Part shown: piece by piece, positions 22,001 through 34,474 of the stretch
Numbering within the stretch: position 1 is the first letter of the stretch
Layout of the letters: each line of letters begins with the position of its first letter
Assembly: GCA_021432635.1 (NCBI GenBank)
Contig: MU270022.1
Span: 248,001 to 312,000, forward strand
Direction: 5' to 3'
Length of the DNA stretch: 64,000 nt
Source: Thozetella sp. PMI_491
Lineage: Eukaryota > Ascomycota > Sordariomycetes > Chaetosphaeriales > Chaetosphaeriaceae
The notes under the pieces: model-generated
Database searches by the model: none
What the model was told of the DNA's origin: nothing
Seen by the model: the letters and a program-made list of their open reading frames with translations, nothing else
Program-made: the position numbers and the translations under genes

Positions 22001-24708
22001 GACTGTTGCCGCCTGCTCCCCTCCCTGCTGTACGACAGCATCGTGGCGCCATCTCGGGAGCCCCTTGCCCCCCCGCCTTCCCCTGAGGCGCTTGCTCGCC
22101 CATCCACGATTGCGCTTTAGGGTGGCGCTTGAGACTTGCCCGCAGACCTTGGGCGACCCTTTCACAGGACGAAGGCCGTTAGACGAAGAGGACGCCGCCT
22201 GCAGCAGGGTAACATGTACGCCTGACGCCAGCAAGTACCGCGTAGCCACGCGACCTTTGCGCAGAAGTACTTAACAGCACACCAGGACCTCGTCAAGCTA
22301 CACGCCTCCAGTGTAAAGAGAGCTATGGAAAACCCCTAGGTATGGCGGTGCACCTCTCGAGCGGTGGTTTAGTGTCTTCCAGAACGCAGAGAACCTCGAC
22401 TGGCCGGAAAAGCGCAGGACGGGATAGGGTGACAACTCTCTCGACTGTACCTGGAACTCTGGTTCTATTCCCCGGGTATTGTGGATATGCGTAGTCTACT
22501 AGAAACAGCAAGGCTCCGGGCTGGGGGGGTAATATTGCCGCATATTTTCGTCATGCTGCACCTATGAGACAGACTTGGGAAACCACTTCGAGACATGGCG
22601 CTCTGCCCTCATGGGCGGACACTAGAGGCAGGATTTCGCGCCCAAAGCGAGGGCAGATTACCAAGGTGTCATGCTAGTTGTCTGTTCCCTCCCTGCCGTT
22701 TCCATATCGAAGGAAGGTGGCACGATATTCTGCATCCTCAATGGCGCGCGGTGGGCCAGCGCTGGAGAGCTCCACGTTTACTATCTGTGCAGCACGAAGA
22801 ATGTCTCTATTGGTTTCGTTCCGGTGAGCCATGAAGCCAGACACCTTCTCGCCGAGATTGGATTGCGTTGCCTCATCATAAGCTAGGTGCGGTGCTACTG
22901 CAAACTCCGTAAACAGCTGAGAAGTAGAATACCGTGTCACCCTTCTTAACTAGCCACGAGGTGCAGGAGCTCATCTCGGACGTTCAAGCCCCCAAGGAGC
23001 CTCTTTAGCGGTGACCCCCAGAGGCGGCTCTGCCTGACACCGTGTTCTCTGCTGGTTGGCCATGGAAGTCGGGGTGTGGCCTTCTTGGGAGACGGTGTTT
23101 GGGGGCAGGAGGCTTGTGAAGAGACACATCCGAGATCCACGTGTCGTGGGGACGAATGCAGGGCAGTCCTGAACTGCAACCCTATGTCTAGTGGCACTCG
23201 AATGCAATTGCGAACTGCTACTCGAGAGCCTGCACAGGTATGTGCGCCTAGTGTATCTCTTTCTTGGAAGATAACTTCACTAGAAGAATTCCCACTTCGC
23301 CTTGGGCACGCAGGTGGGCAAACGGGGCCGTGATGTGCTCAAACGCGGGGAGAAGGTGGGTTGTTCTTGCCGTTCTCGACTGAGCTCCATTGGGATAAAA
23401 ACCGTTCTTTTTGAAAATTAAAATAAAAAAAATATATAATAAAATTGTACACTTTGTCCTCATGTTTGACTTTCGTTGTCGGCACCCACATTCTACTTGC
23501 AAGAGACTCGAGGTTTTTTAGCTCCTGATAGGCATAAACGTGTTCATAAAAGTCCCGCAGACCGAATCCAATGTATTTATACGTTCTTTGAAGCCAGTTA
23601 TTCCATACATGTAGTAGTACGTAAACGAGACCATTTGTTAGGTCGGCGGAAGGGTCTACGGGAAGCCTCTGAGCGGCTCCAACGAGCTTCGATGGACTAA
23701 GGCCGGGGTTGCTGCAGTGCCTTGCCGGACCGGCCAGCGTGCTAGCGGATTCATCATGCATATTCGGTAACCCAGGCATCTCTGGAGCTTGAATAGCAAG
23801 TTTCTTTATACCAAATTTAGGTGCTGGCCAAGAAATGTCCAGAAGGACTTTCTTTTACACAAGTGCATCAAACCACGTGAACATGTGCGTGACATGGTGT
23901 GGTCTGTTGGTGCCAACATGCCAGCGAAAGGTGTCAGTGGTCGGGAGTGTGGCGTATCAACCGGATAGTGGGGTTCGTCGACCGTCTAGGCCCGCCAAGG
24001 CCCTGTCGAGTGGCTTTTGCGGCGGTGTCCTTTCCTTTCCTAGCAAGCCCCAAGCCCAATCCCTGCTTGAGAACATCTTGGAAGATCGTTAGATTTTTGG
24101 TCCAGCGAAGCTAGATCACACCTCTCTCGTTATCACTTTGCGACCTCAACAGCCTTCCCACGCCGCAAACACTCAACTTCTTCCACGCAGCTGTCCCGGC
24201 GGCTGTTTGGCTCTTACTCAATTGCCCAGATTGCCTCACTCTACCGCACGACTGTGGCCAATTCGCTCCTGTCGCAAATCATGTTCTAAAGTTCTCGACA
24301 GACGCTCGCCACACCTATCCGCCAACCCACAAAATCATTACTTTTGGGCCTCGACCGCGGTTCTTGGCCATCTTTCGCAATAGCTGCCTGGGAAACCGTA
24401 CCTAAGGCAATTGGATCATCATCCTACCAGTTTCCTTCTCCTCGAAGCTGTGAGTGCCTCTATTTTGTCTACAATCAAGAAAAAAAAATCGATTTCTCTT
24501 TTGGCCACGTCATGATCCTCTCGAGCTCCCCGGCCTTGGCCCCTGTATTCCTGCCATGACACCCCGGAAGTCATTGCTGATTAAAAAAAAAAAAAGGAAA
24601 AAAAGACACCTTGCGGCTGAGCTAGCCTTCTGGAACCCGGTTCACGCTGCCCTTGGAACCAGATCTCGGTCTTCCAACACACCTCCCCAACGGACCCTCC
24701 CGCCCATC
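19040..24708. other. 5.7 kb gene-poor region between divergent STE20 and SCP160
   Basis: No convincing coding sequence is seen on either strand. The region contains the promoters and leaders of both flanking genes. It has several G/C homopolymer tracts (around 19423, 19780-19800 and 21315-21335), a pyrimidine-rich stretch near 21750-21800, and an AT-only block at 23411-23450. A 146-codon frame at 23339-23779 (minus) overlaps the AT block and has no recognisable domain. The 250 bp before 24709 contain A-rich runs and a GTGAGT-like site at 24449 that could start a leader intron. Confidence 0.5.
23411..23450. repeat. AT-rich block
   Basis: Forty bases are almost entirely A and T inside otherwise GC-rich non-coding DNA. 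It may be a remnant of RIP-mutated repeat DNA or an easily unwound site. Sequence alone cannot decide. Confidence 0.6.
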
Positions 24709-27700
24709 ATGGCCGATACTACAACCACCTCCGAACCCTCGGCCGCGAGCCAGCTCCTCCAGCAACACAATGCGGGCACGCACCGTCCTACCGTCGAGGA
24801 TGTAGAAGACGAAGAGCTTCCCAAGCACGCAGCATGGGGGGCTGACAGCAATGCCGAGCCGGTGTCAGCGAAGGCGGCTGGCAAGCAGAAGGCCAAGGAA
24901 ACCCCCTTGGACACGCAGTCGCACGAGCTTTTCCCGGAGCTGGGCGGACCGAAGCCCAAGGCAAACTCCGGCACCGCCCCTATCTGGAGCGCAAAGGCAA
25001 ATGCCAACGGCAAGGCTAACGGCGCTGGCTCAACCAACGGCACCCCCCGAGCTTCGACGCCGGCTTCTGGCGTTAGCACTCCCACCGGAGCGGCCCCATC
25101 GCTCTCCATCCCGGGTCGAAATGTCGAGACAATTTACCTCGACCCCAGCGATGTCCTTCCCCGGAATGAGCTGAAGCGGCCTGTGCCAGACATCATCAAG
25201 GATGCGAACAGGAGATCACGCGCCAATATCACCATGTCTACTCAGGGCAACGGAAGGCTGAAGCTCGAGGCAACTGGGCCTCAAGACATCGCCCAACAAG
25301 CGCTGAGGGACCTAGTGCGGCAGATCGGCAAGAAGGTGCGCCAATTCTACACCCAGCGACCTATACCCCCCCCCCCCCCCCCCCAGGTCCTCCATACTGA
25401 TACGTTTGATAGCAATCTGTCAGAGTCTCGATCCCCCGGTCTGCGAGGGCCCACATCATTGGTAAAGGAGGCTCCACCATCAAGGCTATCCAGGAGAAGT
25501 CAGGAGCTAGGATCCAGTTGCCAAAAGAGGAATCCTCGGCTCCGTACCCGACCGACGACGACGAAGACGGATTTATTGATGTGCTTGTGGAGGGCAACAC
25601 TGTATCTGCTGCCACTGCCCGGGATGAGATTTTGAAGATCGCTGGCGAGCGCGCTGCTAACGTTAGCACACGGTTGCGAGGAATCCCGGCCGAATTTTAT
25701 CCTTTCCTCTCGGGGGTCAAGAGCAGCCTCGCCAATAAGCTGGAGGAGAGCAATGGAGTCCAGGTCCGAATTCCTCCTCACCAAGCTTTCTCTTCCCAGC
25801 CTCCTGTAGCGCCAGCGGGAGGCCAGCGTCCGGTATTTGAGCCGGCCGCCAACGAGAACCATATTCAACTCGCAGGTGACCGTGCCGCGGTCCAGGCAGC
25901 TCGCGCAGAGATCGAGCGCCAGGTTGAGGAGCTCCGTCGGACTTTGGCCCTGGAGCAGCTGTCCATTCAGCGTGGTCGCCATCAATTCATCATTGGCAAC
26001 CGTGGAATCCCGGTCGAAGAGTTCTTCGACAACACTGGATGTGCCATCATTCTGCCCACCGACGAGGAAGATGACATCGTTTCCATCATTGGTCCTGCTG
26101 ACCGCGTCCAAGATGGTCTGGAGAAGGCTATGGATCTCGCCATGAACATGCAGTGCTCGAACATTGACATTTCACGCTTCCACCGTCAGGCCCCTGGAGG
26201 GGCTGCAGCTCACGCTCGGAATGTCACTCGGTACCTGCGTCAACGGGAGGAGATTAAGCGCCTGGAGGATCTGTACAACGTGCACTTTAACACTCCGTAC
26301 ACTGAGGATGGCGCCCTTCCTTGGGAACTTTACTCGCGCGACGGCAAGAATGCTATCCGAGCCCAATCCGAAATCAAGGGCCTAGTCGATGGCCTCCCTC
26401 CTGCCCGTACAAGCGCTGTCGATGTGGACCCGTTCTTCCACCAGTACATCCGTAACGAGGTTGTGCCTCGGGTGCGGGAGGACTTCAGGGTCCACCTCGT
26501 TGTCCCAGAAGCCTCCGAAGCCGGCGCGCCTGTCCTCCTGGTGTACGAAGGCGCGGCCAGCCCGGACAGTTACGAGATCCCGCGAGCGCAGCCTAGCAAG
26601 GCCGAGCTAGCAGAGATGCAGCAGTGGCTCAAGAACGCGCGGCAACACATTCTCGAGCTGGTTAACGGCCAGGAGCAGCTCAGCTCCACCACGATCGAGG
26701 CCCCTCAGAAGTAAGCTGCTTTTGATCCAGTAAATGGCGTGGCTGCTAACGATATCACTAGGTTCCACGAGCGTCTCCGCAGGTTCATCAAGAAGGAGCA
26801 GGAGAGCCGATCCGCTGACCAGATTCCTGTCCGAGTTACCAAGTTGGGTACCACAATCACCCTCAAGGGTCCGGCTTCGGCGGTTGAGTCCCTTGCTGCT
26901 AAGTCCATGGCCTTCTTGGAGCAGGAGAAAGAAGATGAGAAGGAGCGTGGGTTTACCTTGGAATTCGATTTCCCCCAGAAGTTTGCCAACCACCTCATTG
27001 GAAAGGGTGGAAGCAACATCCGAGAGCTGCGTGACAGATTCGACGTTGATATTCAAGTTAACGACGGGAAGGTCGAACTGAAGGGACCTAAGGCCAAGGC
27101 CGAAGCAGCGAGGACGCACATCCTTGCCCTCGGCCGCCAGCTTCAGGATGAGACGACTCACATCCTCAAGATCGACCCCAAGTTCCACAGGGAGCTCATT
27201 GGCCCCCAAGGTAACCAAATCAACAGGCTCCAGACTCGGTACAAGGTCGTCATCTTCTTCCCTCGGACTTCCAAGCCTGTAAAGGATGATGAATCCACAG
27301 CCGATGCTGCTAGCGTTGCGGGTAAGCCGCAACGCCAGCAAGCGCCTGACGAGGTTATCGTTCGGGGACCTAAGAAAGGCGCCGACGAGGCGCGCGAGGA
27401 GTTGCTGAGCCTCCTGCAGTACCTCAAAGACAATTCATTCAGTGCTACCGTCTCGGTCCAGCAGAAACAGCTTCCGTCCTTAATTGGTGCCGGTGGTGCC
27501 GGGATGGATGAACTTCGCCAGTCCACTGGCGCCAGGATCGACATTCCCAACGGTCGTGAGAACCCGGATGGTGTGGTCGAGATTCAGGTCAAGGGCACCA
27601 AGGCCCAAGTTGCTGCGGCCAAGAAGATTCTAGAGGAAAAGAAGGCGGTGTTCGATGACACCGTCGTGAAGACGATCGAGATCGACCGCAAATATCACCG

Positions 27701-28749
27701 GGCTTTGATCGGCGCCGGCGGTAAGTTAGCCCACAGCTGCCGCGATTCTATTGGCGTTGATTTACTGAAATGTGTTAGGCTCTACCCTTCGGGATATTGT
27801 TCTCAAGGCGGGCGGCTCCGACGACCGCCGCGAGCTCGCCCGGGCTATTCAGTTCCCGAAGCAAGAGTCGGACGGCAACACCATCAAAGTTGAAGGTCGC
27901 ACGGATGTTGTAGACAAGATCGTCTCACAGATCGAGGCAATCGTCTCGGAACGCGAGAGCCAGGTGACTGAGACGCTTGACATCCCCACGGAGAAACACA
28001 GGTCGCTCATCGGCAGGGGAGGCGAGATCAAGCGCAACCTTGAGTCTCAGTTCAAGGTATCTATCGACATACCTCGCCAAGGTAGCGGCCAGACCGGTGT
28101 CAAGATCGTCGGTCAGGCGGCGGCCGTCCAGAAGGCCAAGGAACACATTGAAGGCTTAGCGAAGGAGCAGCAAGGCGAGACGATCCAGGTGCCTCGTGCA
28201 TTGCACCATTCTGTTTCCAACAGCGGCCAGATATTCCGCAAACTCAAGCAGGACCACGGCATCGTTGTTGATCACGCAGGTCAGACAGTGCCGGCTAAGC
28301 CTGTGGCTACGACTGGTGCTCGCGCCAACGGCGGCTCGCTCCCCTTGATCACGGATGATGACGATGCCACGGCTGATGTGCATTCTTGGAAGGTTGTCGA
28401 GTATAGCTCGGCCGAGGAGGGCGACATCCCCTGGGTCCTCCGGGGTAGTCCAGAGAACATCGAGAAGGCCAAGAAGTTGATCCAGTCAGCTCTCGAGCAG
28501 GCCAAGACGCAAAATGCGACGGGCTACCTCGTGCTGCCGGATCCGAAGACATACCGCCATGTCATTGGTCAGGGCGGCAGCAAAGTCAACTCGATCCGTA
28601 AGCAGAGCGACTGCAAGATTACGGTACCGCGCGAGCATGGCAAGGATGACGCGATCGAAATCATTGGTACCAAGGAAGGCGTTGAGAAGGCCAAAGACCT
28701 CATCTTGGCTGCCGTACGGGATGGTGTGAACGGCAAGGGCCGGAACTAA
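24709..28749 (+). CDS. SCP160: Multi-KH-domain RNA-binding protein (vigilin/Scp160)
   Basis: Four exons, 24709..25335, 25413..26710, 26762..27720 and 27779..28749, encode 1,284 residues. Well-formed KH GxxG loops are visible at about residues 223 (IIGKGG), 400 (IIGNRG), 718 (LIGKGG), 785 (LIGPQG), 881 (LIGAGG), 956 (LIGAGG, rebuilt by intron 3), 1036 (LIGRGG) and 1221 (VIGQGG). Degenerate repeats lie between them, as in yeast Scp160 and animal vigilin. The N-terminus is low-complexity (Ala, Thr, Asn). The family binds mRNAs and polysomes at the ER/nuclear envelope and affects translation and ploidy maintenance. The start ATG follows a pyrimidine/A-rich leader and gives the family N-terminus. 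Intron 1 (77 nt) holds a C19 run ending in a decoy CAG; the downstream TAG acceptor at 25412 keeps the frame. Confidence 0.92.
25366..25384 (+). repeat. C19 tract inside SCP160 intron 1
   Basis: Nineteen consecutive C are followed directly by AG. Splicing at this AG would bring a TGA into frame four codons later, so the real acceptor must be the TAG at 25410-25412. Confidence 0.8.
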
Positions 28750-30086
28750 TTCTCGGCTAGCCTTTTTTTTTCTTCGCATCTTTCCTTCATTGGAGGTGGA
28801 CGGGGAGTGCATCGTCTCATTGTTAATACCGTGAGAAGATGTGTTGGTTTGATGCGATGTCCAACGATGACCTCGGGATGAGTTGAAGAGATGGAAAAGA
28901 AATCAAGTGGAGATATATATTCTCTCGATCTTCTGCTTGCTGGGAACGCGACGAAACAAAAAAGTCTGACTTTGGGGTTGTATTTCTGCTGAACCCTCAG
29001 AGCCTCGCTAGGTAGTTATTACAACCTTATCGAATATTTGCCCCATCGTCTTGCGTTGCTTAAATTCTCCGAGTAGCCAGGGGTTCAGCTGTCTTTCTGA
29101 TGCCAGACAATCGAATAAATCACACATTGCCATGCTTGATTGAATGTGAATCCTTAACCACAGGCATTGTCCGAGAGCCATCTAAGAGATTTTTTAAGAG
29201 TCGTAGATATATATCCCTTGAGCATCTAGTTCCATCTTCCCTGGGATACCTGGCTGCCTAAACGCCGCACTTCTCGAGCCTTAGCCTTTTGCATGCACCC
29301 TTTCCTCACCTATGAACGCCTCCAGCCTCCCAACCTTGTACTAGCTAGAAATGTAAGCCATCACCGTCATTTGGTCCTTGGCGAGTCTTCGCCCTGACTT
29401 CCTTCTACGCCTCACATGAAATCCTCGTCCTCTGTCTCATCCGCATCTCGAGCTGCTGGTCCGCTAGGCTGCACTGCAAGACGGGATACCTCCTCGGCAA
29501 GGTCATCGACATCCCTTACCGCGTCCTTTGCTAGGTTCTTCGCCTCGCCAGCTAATGATATTATGTCTCGCAGAAGGGTCTCCGAGCGGCTCTTGAGCAT
29601 AGTTAGTCAATGAGTGGCCTGTTAGATAGGACGCCATGGATAAGGGATGAGAAGAAAAGAGAAATGGAGAGGAGAACGGGAGCCAAGGCTCACTGAGCAC
29701 TCGAGAACCCAGCATCATGATATCACACCATATACCGCGCGATGAACAGTCGTCAGTTGGTCTTGGGGGCGCTGCCGCTAGACTTAGGCTTGCCGCCTGT
29801 GCGCCAGAAATAACTAGTTTGTGCCTCCCACTCCTGGAGTAGGTGAGGCAGCTCCAAATACGCATCCTTGGATGCCGTGCATTACTGCGCAGAGCTCTCT
29901 GGCTTTGCATGGGTGCTCGCAGGTGAAATTATTGATGACGATGCCATAGGAGTTGGGCTCTTGTGACGAACACTAAGAAACCTTATCAACCGTAGCCTCG
30001 GTTCACTGTGAGGGCTGAGCGCTCCCATGGGAAGGAGTAATAGGTTTTGCACCCGCACTTGCAGGCACTCGAACCAGTCCTGCTGA
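28750..30086. other. Intergenic region with a possible small exon
   Basis: This lies between the 3' ends of SCP160 and the 1,100-residue gene. Most of it shows no coding signal. An acidic, coiled-coil-like segment on the minus strand at 29412-29591 and a second short minus-strand frame at 29754-29877 (ending KPKSSGSAPKTN) may be parts of a small gene I could not assemble. Confidence 0.45.
29412..29591 (-). CDS. Possible terminal exon of a small coiled-coil protein
   Basis: The minus-strand frame encodes about 59 residues starting SRSETLLRDIISLAGEAKN, with heptad-like spacing and an acidic end (DETEDEDFM). A branch-like CTAAC followed by CAAG lies immediately upstream, as expected at the end of an intron. 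I could not find an upstream exon in matching phase with a start codon. Function unknown. It may also be a fortuitous frame. Confidence 0.3.
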   Translation of the reverse strand, partial: SRSETLLRDIISLAGEAKNLAKDAVRDVDDLAEEVSRLAVQPSGPAARDADETEDEDFM

Positions 30087-33000
30087 CTAGTGAGGGATAG
30101 AATGTCTGAGCAGGACGACGACGATCTCAGTCTGAATGGTGGCATCCGAAGGATGGCTCTCAGGGTCTGGAACCCAAGGCGTAACGCCCCATAGCTCGTG
30201 GATGCCACAACGTAGGCTATGTGCACCTATAATGAGACCAACCGTGGCTGGAAGTGCCTTGTCCAACCAATCCACGACTTCAGGGCTTGCAAACTGAGAG
30301 ATGAGGGCAGTGCCGGGGTAGTTGCCTGGTATACAATATCTGGGGGGATACCGTCCAGGGATATTCAATGCATTCTGATTCATTGGAAGGTGTCGGGGCC
30401 AGAGAACGGTCTTGTCCGCATTTCGAACAAAGTATCCGTCCCTGCGAACCGCCGCGATGGGGATAAGTGGACTAGGGAAGAGGAAGATGTGGCCGTCTGG
30501 GTTCGTCACCGCCTCAACCCAACAACGAAAATCACTCACTGTCATGTTGTCTGAAGGTCTATGGCCATCCCGGATTGGCGCCAGGGTTATGCGGGGGTCT
30601 GGTATCGCCACAGCCGGTTTTTTTCCCTGGCTGACTGTGGAAGTGCTGTTGTTCATGCTTAGGCCTGGGGTGGAAGGGTTTCGACTGCTCGGGCCAGCGG
30701 CATCCGACGCGCTGACAGACCGGTCTCGTGGTTGGATCTGAACTTTGACCTCACCAGCAATGCCGTCGATTCGCACAGTCGTCGTAGTCGGGAGGGGAGG
30801 CAAAGTTGGAATCTTGGCTCCCGTCATGGCCGGGATCGGGATGGGTTTGGAGTTGGGACCTAGAACAATAGTCACACATTGCTGGTTAACAGCCGAGGAC
30901 GACATGCCATGATTACTTGATGGGTGCATACTCTGGGAGCCGTGCGGCTGCGGTTCGTTGTTAGGGTTCTTCAGCACTAGTTCGCGAAGGAACTCGTTCG
31001 CACTCTCAGAGCCGTCCATGAGCCACTTGAGACAAAGCTGAACGCGCTCTCGAGCGAAGCGGTTATGATCATCATAGACACAGCAGTTAAGCAGAGGTAC
31101 GATGCCATTATGGTTCATAATCTGCTTCTGTACGTCGGGGTTGCCCGGGCTGTTCTTGCCTGGGGCAGGCTGAAGTAGCCCGGCAAGCATGCATAGGATC
31201 TCGCCCTTGATGCCGGCCCAGGGGAACTTGTGAGCGGGTTCTTGCATAGGGGGGGGAGGTGGAGGGGGTGGGGGCTGGTCATCGCTAAATTTCGGATTCC
31301 AGATGTCGTCCTGCGCAGAGCTGGATGATGATCCGCCTGCGGGTTTCCGGTTCGCAGAACGGTCTGGCAGTTCCACAAGGGGCTTCTTGGCGACGGCGGC
31401 TTCGAGCCCCTTGAGCAGCGCAACGAGCTCATACGCGGCTTCCCACTGGATTAAGCAAGATCTTGTCGCAGGAAGCTCGTTGGCCGTAGTGAGGAACTCG
31501 AGAAATGCAGAAAGTCCCTCGTTGGCACGCTCCATGTCCCAATTGTCGGCGGGGAATTCGGCAGGGTCCGTCTCGTTGGTCCTGATCTGCGCCTGGATAC
31601 GCATTAGGGCAAGGCATTCTGGGACTATGCGGCTTCGGAACTGGCTGAATAGAAAGTGCAAGAGCTTGATGTCGCGTTGATGCTCTTTGGATTCCAGAGG
31701 CGGAGGTGCGTTATTCATGGCACGGAATATGTGGTTGATGAGTGTTAGCAAGACGGTCTGGGCTGGCGAGATGATGTCCTTGGGAATTCTCAGTGCCTGC
31801 CAGGCGTATGGGATCAACGCATTGTGGTGGATGGCCTCGACTATTTGGGTCGTGATCTGGAAGATCAAGGTCTGTTGGTCTTTTTGCCAGAGCGCGAGGA
31901 ACACCAGCAGCTCTCTCAGTAGGGCCTTGCCTGAATCCATGGCTAAGAGCATTCGACACCTCGTCTTCTGGAGATTCTCGCCCGTCTTAGACAGCTGGAA
32001 CCCTGCGTTGTCCAGAATGCAAGACTTGACGATCATGTGCAGAGCCTCAATCTGCTTGGGGTCCAGGATGTTGGGGATCTCGGTCAGGAGACCATTCATG
32101 GGTCCCTCGCCGTATGAGTCGGCATCATCGAGGTCTGCTTCATCAAGCATACTGTCGACGGGACTGTGTATTACATCTCCGTTAGCAAAGTCGTTGACTG
32201 GTGCCCCCCCGACAGGACTGGGAGACTCGTCATGGTCGCCTGCTCGACTCGAGTGAGCCTCTTTCATAAGAGCTGCCATGCACGAGTCCGCTCGCTGCTC
32301 CGCAAAATCCACGGTGGGCATGGGGATGACCCACTCGTCGTAGTTCCTGTCCCGAGCCTTGAGCCACCAGGTGTCGATTTCTCGGGAGACCCGGCCGTAC
32401 CGACGGTCTTGTTCGTACTTGTCCTGGATGCCCTCGTCCCAGGTTGACGGCGCTTGCAGGGTCTCTTCTGGGTCCGGCGCGCCCGGCACCCAGTTGTGGC
32501 CGCGAGGGGAGATGAGAGCGGGAAGCCCAGGAAACTGATGTGTTTCCTTCTGGCGCTGGTAGTAGTCCCGGAGAAGTGCCCGTGCCTTGGTGCACATCTT
32601 GGAGGTCCGCTGGATGTAATGTTCAATTTGTCCTTTGGCAATGTCGCGGTCAAATGGAACGTTGCCAACAGTTTCCCGGCACGGATAATCCGATGAGCGC
32701 CGTTCGTCGAAGAGTACATCGAACCAGAATGCCATCTTGTTTCGGTCATTCTTGGCGGTCCAGTTATGGGCCTGCTGAAGCGATGTGACAAGGAGGTTCT
32801 TGACTGTTCGAAGATCAGTGCCCGCTTAGGCCAGTGAGAGCTTGGGGCTGAGTACTTACACAGCTCTGTGATCTCGTTAAGCTTAGCGCGAGAGTTATCA
32901 TCGAGCTCGCCTTCGTAGGCTTTGCCTGTCATGTCGGTGCACAAGTTGATGACTTCATAGACCATTTGGTCCATCTGTACCGCGGCGCACAGGTCCTGGG

Positions 33001-33501
33001 CTACCTCGGGCTCCGGGGTCACCAGCATGTTTCTGGCAATATGCATGAGCTTGTTCAAGAGCTGCAGGTCGTCCTTGAGAACAGTATAGTTCTTGAGAGT
33101 GAGTGAAGTACTCTCCTGAGGGGTTAGGTGCTGGCTTTCCAGGCCTGCCGAGCGGGCCCCGAGGTATGGGATCGCAGCGGCAAAAATCTTGGACAGCATG
33201 AACCAGATGCCAACATTCCTTGACAGTGACTCCCTGGGAGTTGGTTAGAGGCAGGCATCGCCAGGGGACGAGATGGCCGAGTTCCATACCTAACCTCTTT
33301 AAGGTTGTGCGTTTTGTCGAGGATGCCAGAGACGATGCTTGTGACCTTGGCACTGGTGAGAGGACCGATGGGGGGGTCGGCCTTGTATCGACACTCGAGA
33401 GGAACCATAGCCGCGATGAAGCGGCGCTCCTCTATGGTCGGAGTGCGCGGTAGCCCTAACTCGGCAGCGGCCCTATCGATGGCGCTGGCGGCAGACGCCA
33501 T
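30087..33501 (-). CDS. Conserved-looking 1,100-residue protein of unknown function
   Basis: Three exons, complement(30087..32803, 32860..33233, 33290..33501), give 1,100 residues. Both 56-nt introns have good borders (GTATGG/CCCAG and GTAAGT/AACAG), and the frame is continuous across them. The first ~500 residues are helical and rich in Leu, Asp and Trp (for example NVGIWFMLSKIFAAAIPYLG and LVTSLQQAHNWTAKND), like an armadillo- or HEAT-type scaffold. A run of prolines falls near residue 706, another helical segment follows, and then a Ser/Pro/Thr-rich stretch. The last ~150 residues contain aromatic motifs such as FRCWVEAVTNPDGHIFLF. No signal peptide, membrane segment or catalytic motif is evident. 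I do not recognise the family. A cytoplasmic or nuclear scaffold is a guess only. Confidence 0.8.
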
Positions 33502-34474
33502 GGCGACTGGGTCAACTGGAAGGATTGCCAGTATTTCTGTTCAACGGCCCGTCGAAGCCGTGTGAGTTTCTTTGATGGTTGCAACAGGCCAAAAGGCACG
33601 AGACCAGGCCGGAAAGGATCTGACCAGAAGTTCGATGAGAAAGGCGAGTTATAGCAAAGGCGCAATCGATGGGCAACCCTGCAGAATGTATGTTTTATGT
33701 TTGGGAGGGGAGGGGAGGGAGAAGGATGCTGCCGATGAACAAGTTCGCCTTTTACCTTGAGGTTTGTTTGGTTTGACTTATAAGGAGGTCCCGTGAATTT
33801 TTGTGCACTTAAGTCTTTTCTCCAGCCGCCAAAGCGATTTCACGGCAAAGGTATTGATTTCTCAGCGGGGCAGGCGGTAAGGAGGGGAGGGCGGGGAGGA
33901 CCACAGAGGCGGATACCTAAGGTACCTGCTTAGCTTTGGGCGAAGAATAAGGTACCTGGCTAACCCCAACCCTTAACAGATCTCTCTCCTGCTCTTGGGT
34001 TGAGACTGCCACAAGGTAGGCAAGTACCACGTAGTTAAGTGTTCCAAGGAAAGCCTCGATTGGTTGGCAGAGTATAAACAATGGTCCCGAGATTTAGGAA
34101 GCGAATGGTCCAAGCACTTATGGCCACATCTTCAAAGTGTTGTTCGGGGATTCTTTTTGCCTCCTTAAAAGTCCTTACCACCAGAATCAATTTCTATGTG
34201 CCAGTGATAAACATGGCTTCTGGCCCACGGCGATCTCCTAATTTCGCCATCCTTTTGCAGCCTCTTAGTCCATTTCTTATACCTGAAAGCAGTTGATGCT
34301 TAATGTCCTCCCTCCGTCTAGAATGAGCCTTTGTGTGGCGGATTGAAACAAGAGTAAACAAGATAACGCGAAGCAGAGACAAGACATGGCCTATCCCGGC
34401 GAGTGAAGACAAGAGTCATGGGCCAGTATACACAGGGGTTAATACGACCTTTTCATCATCCTGTGGTTTCTAGG
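33502..34474. other. Intergenic region upstream of the 1,100-residue gene
   Basis: This holds the promoter of the gene ending at 33501 and the 3' flank of the methylthioadenosine phosphorylase gene. It contains a clear G-quadruplex-type tract at 33703-33719 and further G-rich runs near 33880. No coding sequence was seen. Confidence 0.5.
33703..33719 (+). repeat. G-quadruplex-type tract in a probable 5' region
   Basis: Four G-runs of 3-4 bases are separated by single A residues, a near-ideal G4 pattern. It lies about 200 bp upstream of the start at 33501 and is C-rich on that gene's sense strand. Confidence 0.65.

Noticed and set aside
23339-23779. 146-codon minus-strand open frame
   Set aside because: It crosses an AT-only block, giving a run of Tyr/Phe/Ile/Asn, and shows no domain.
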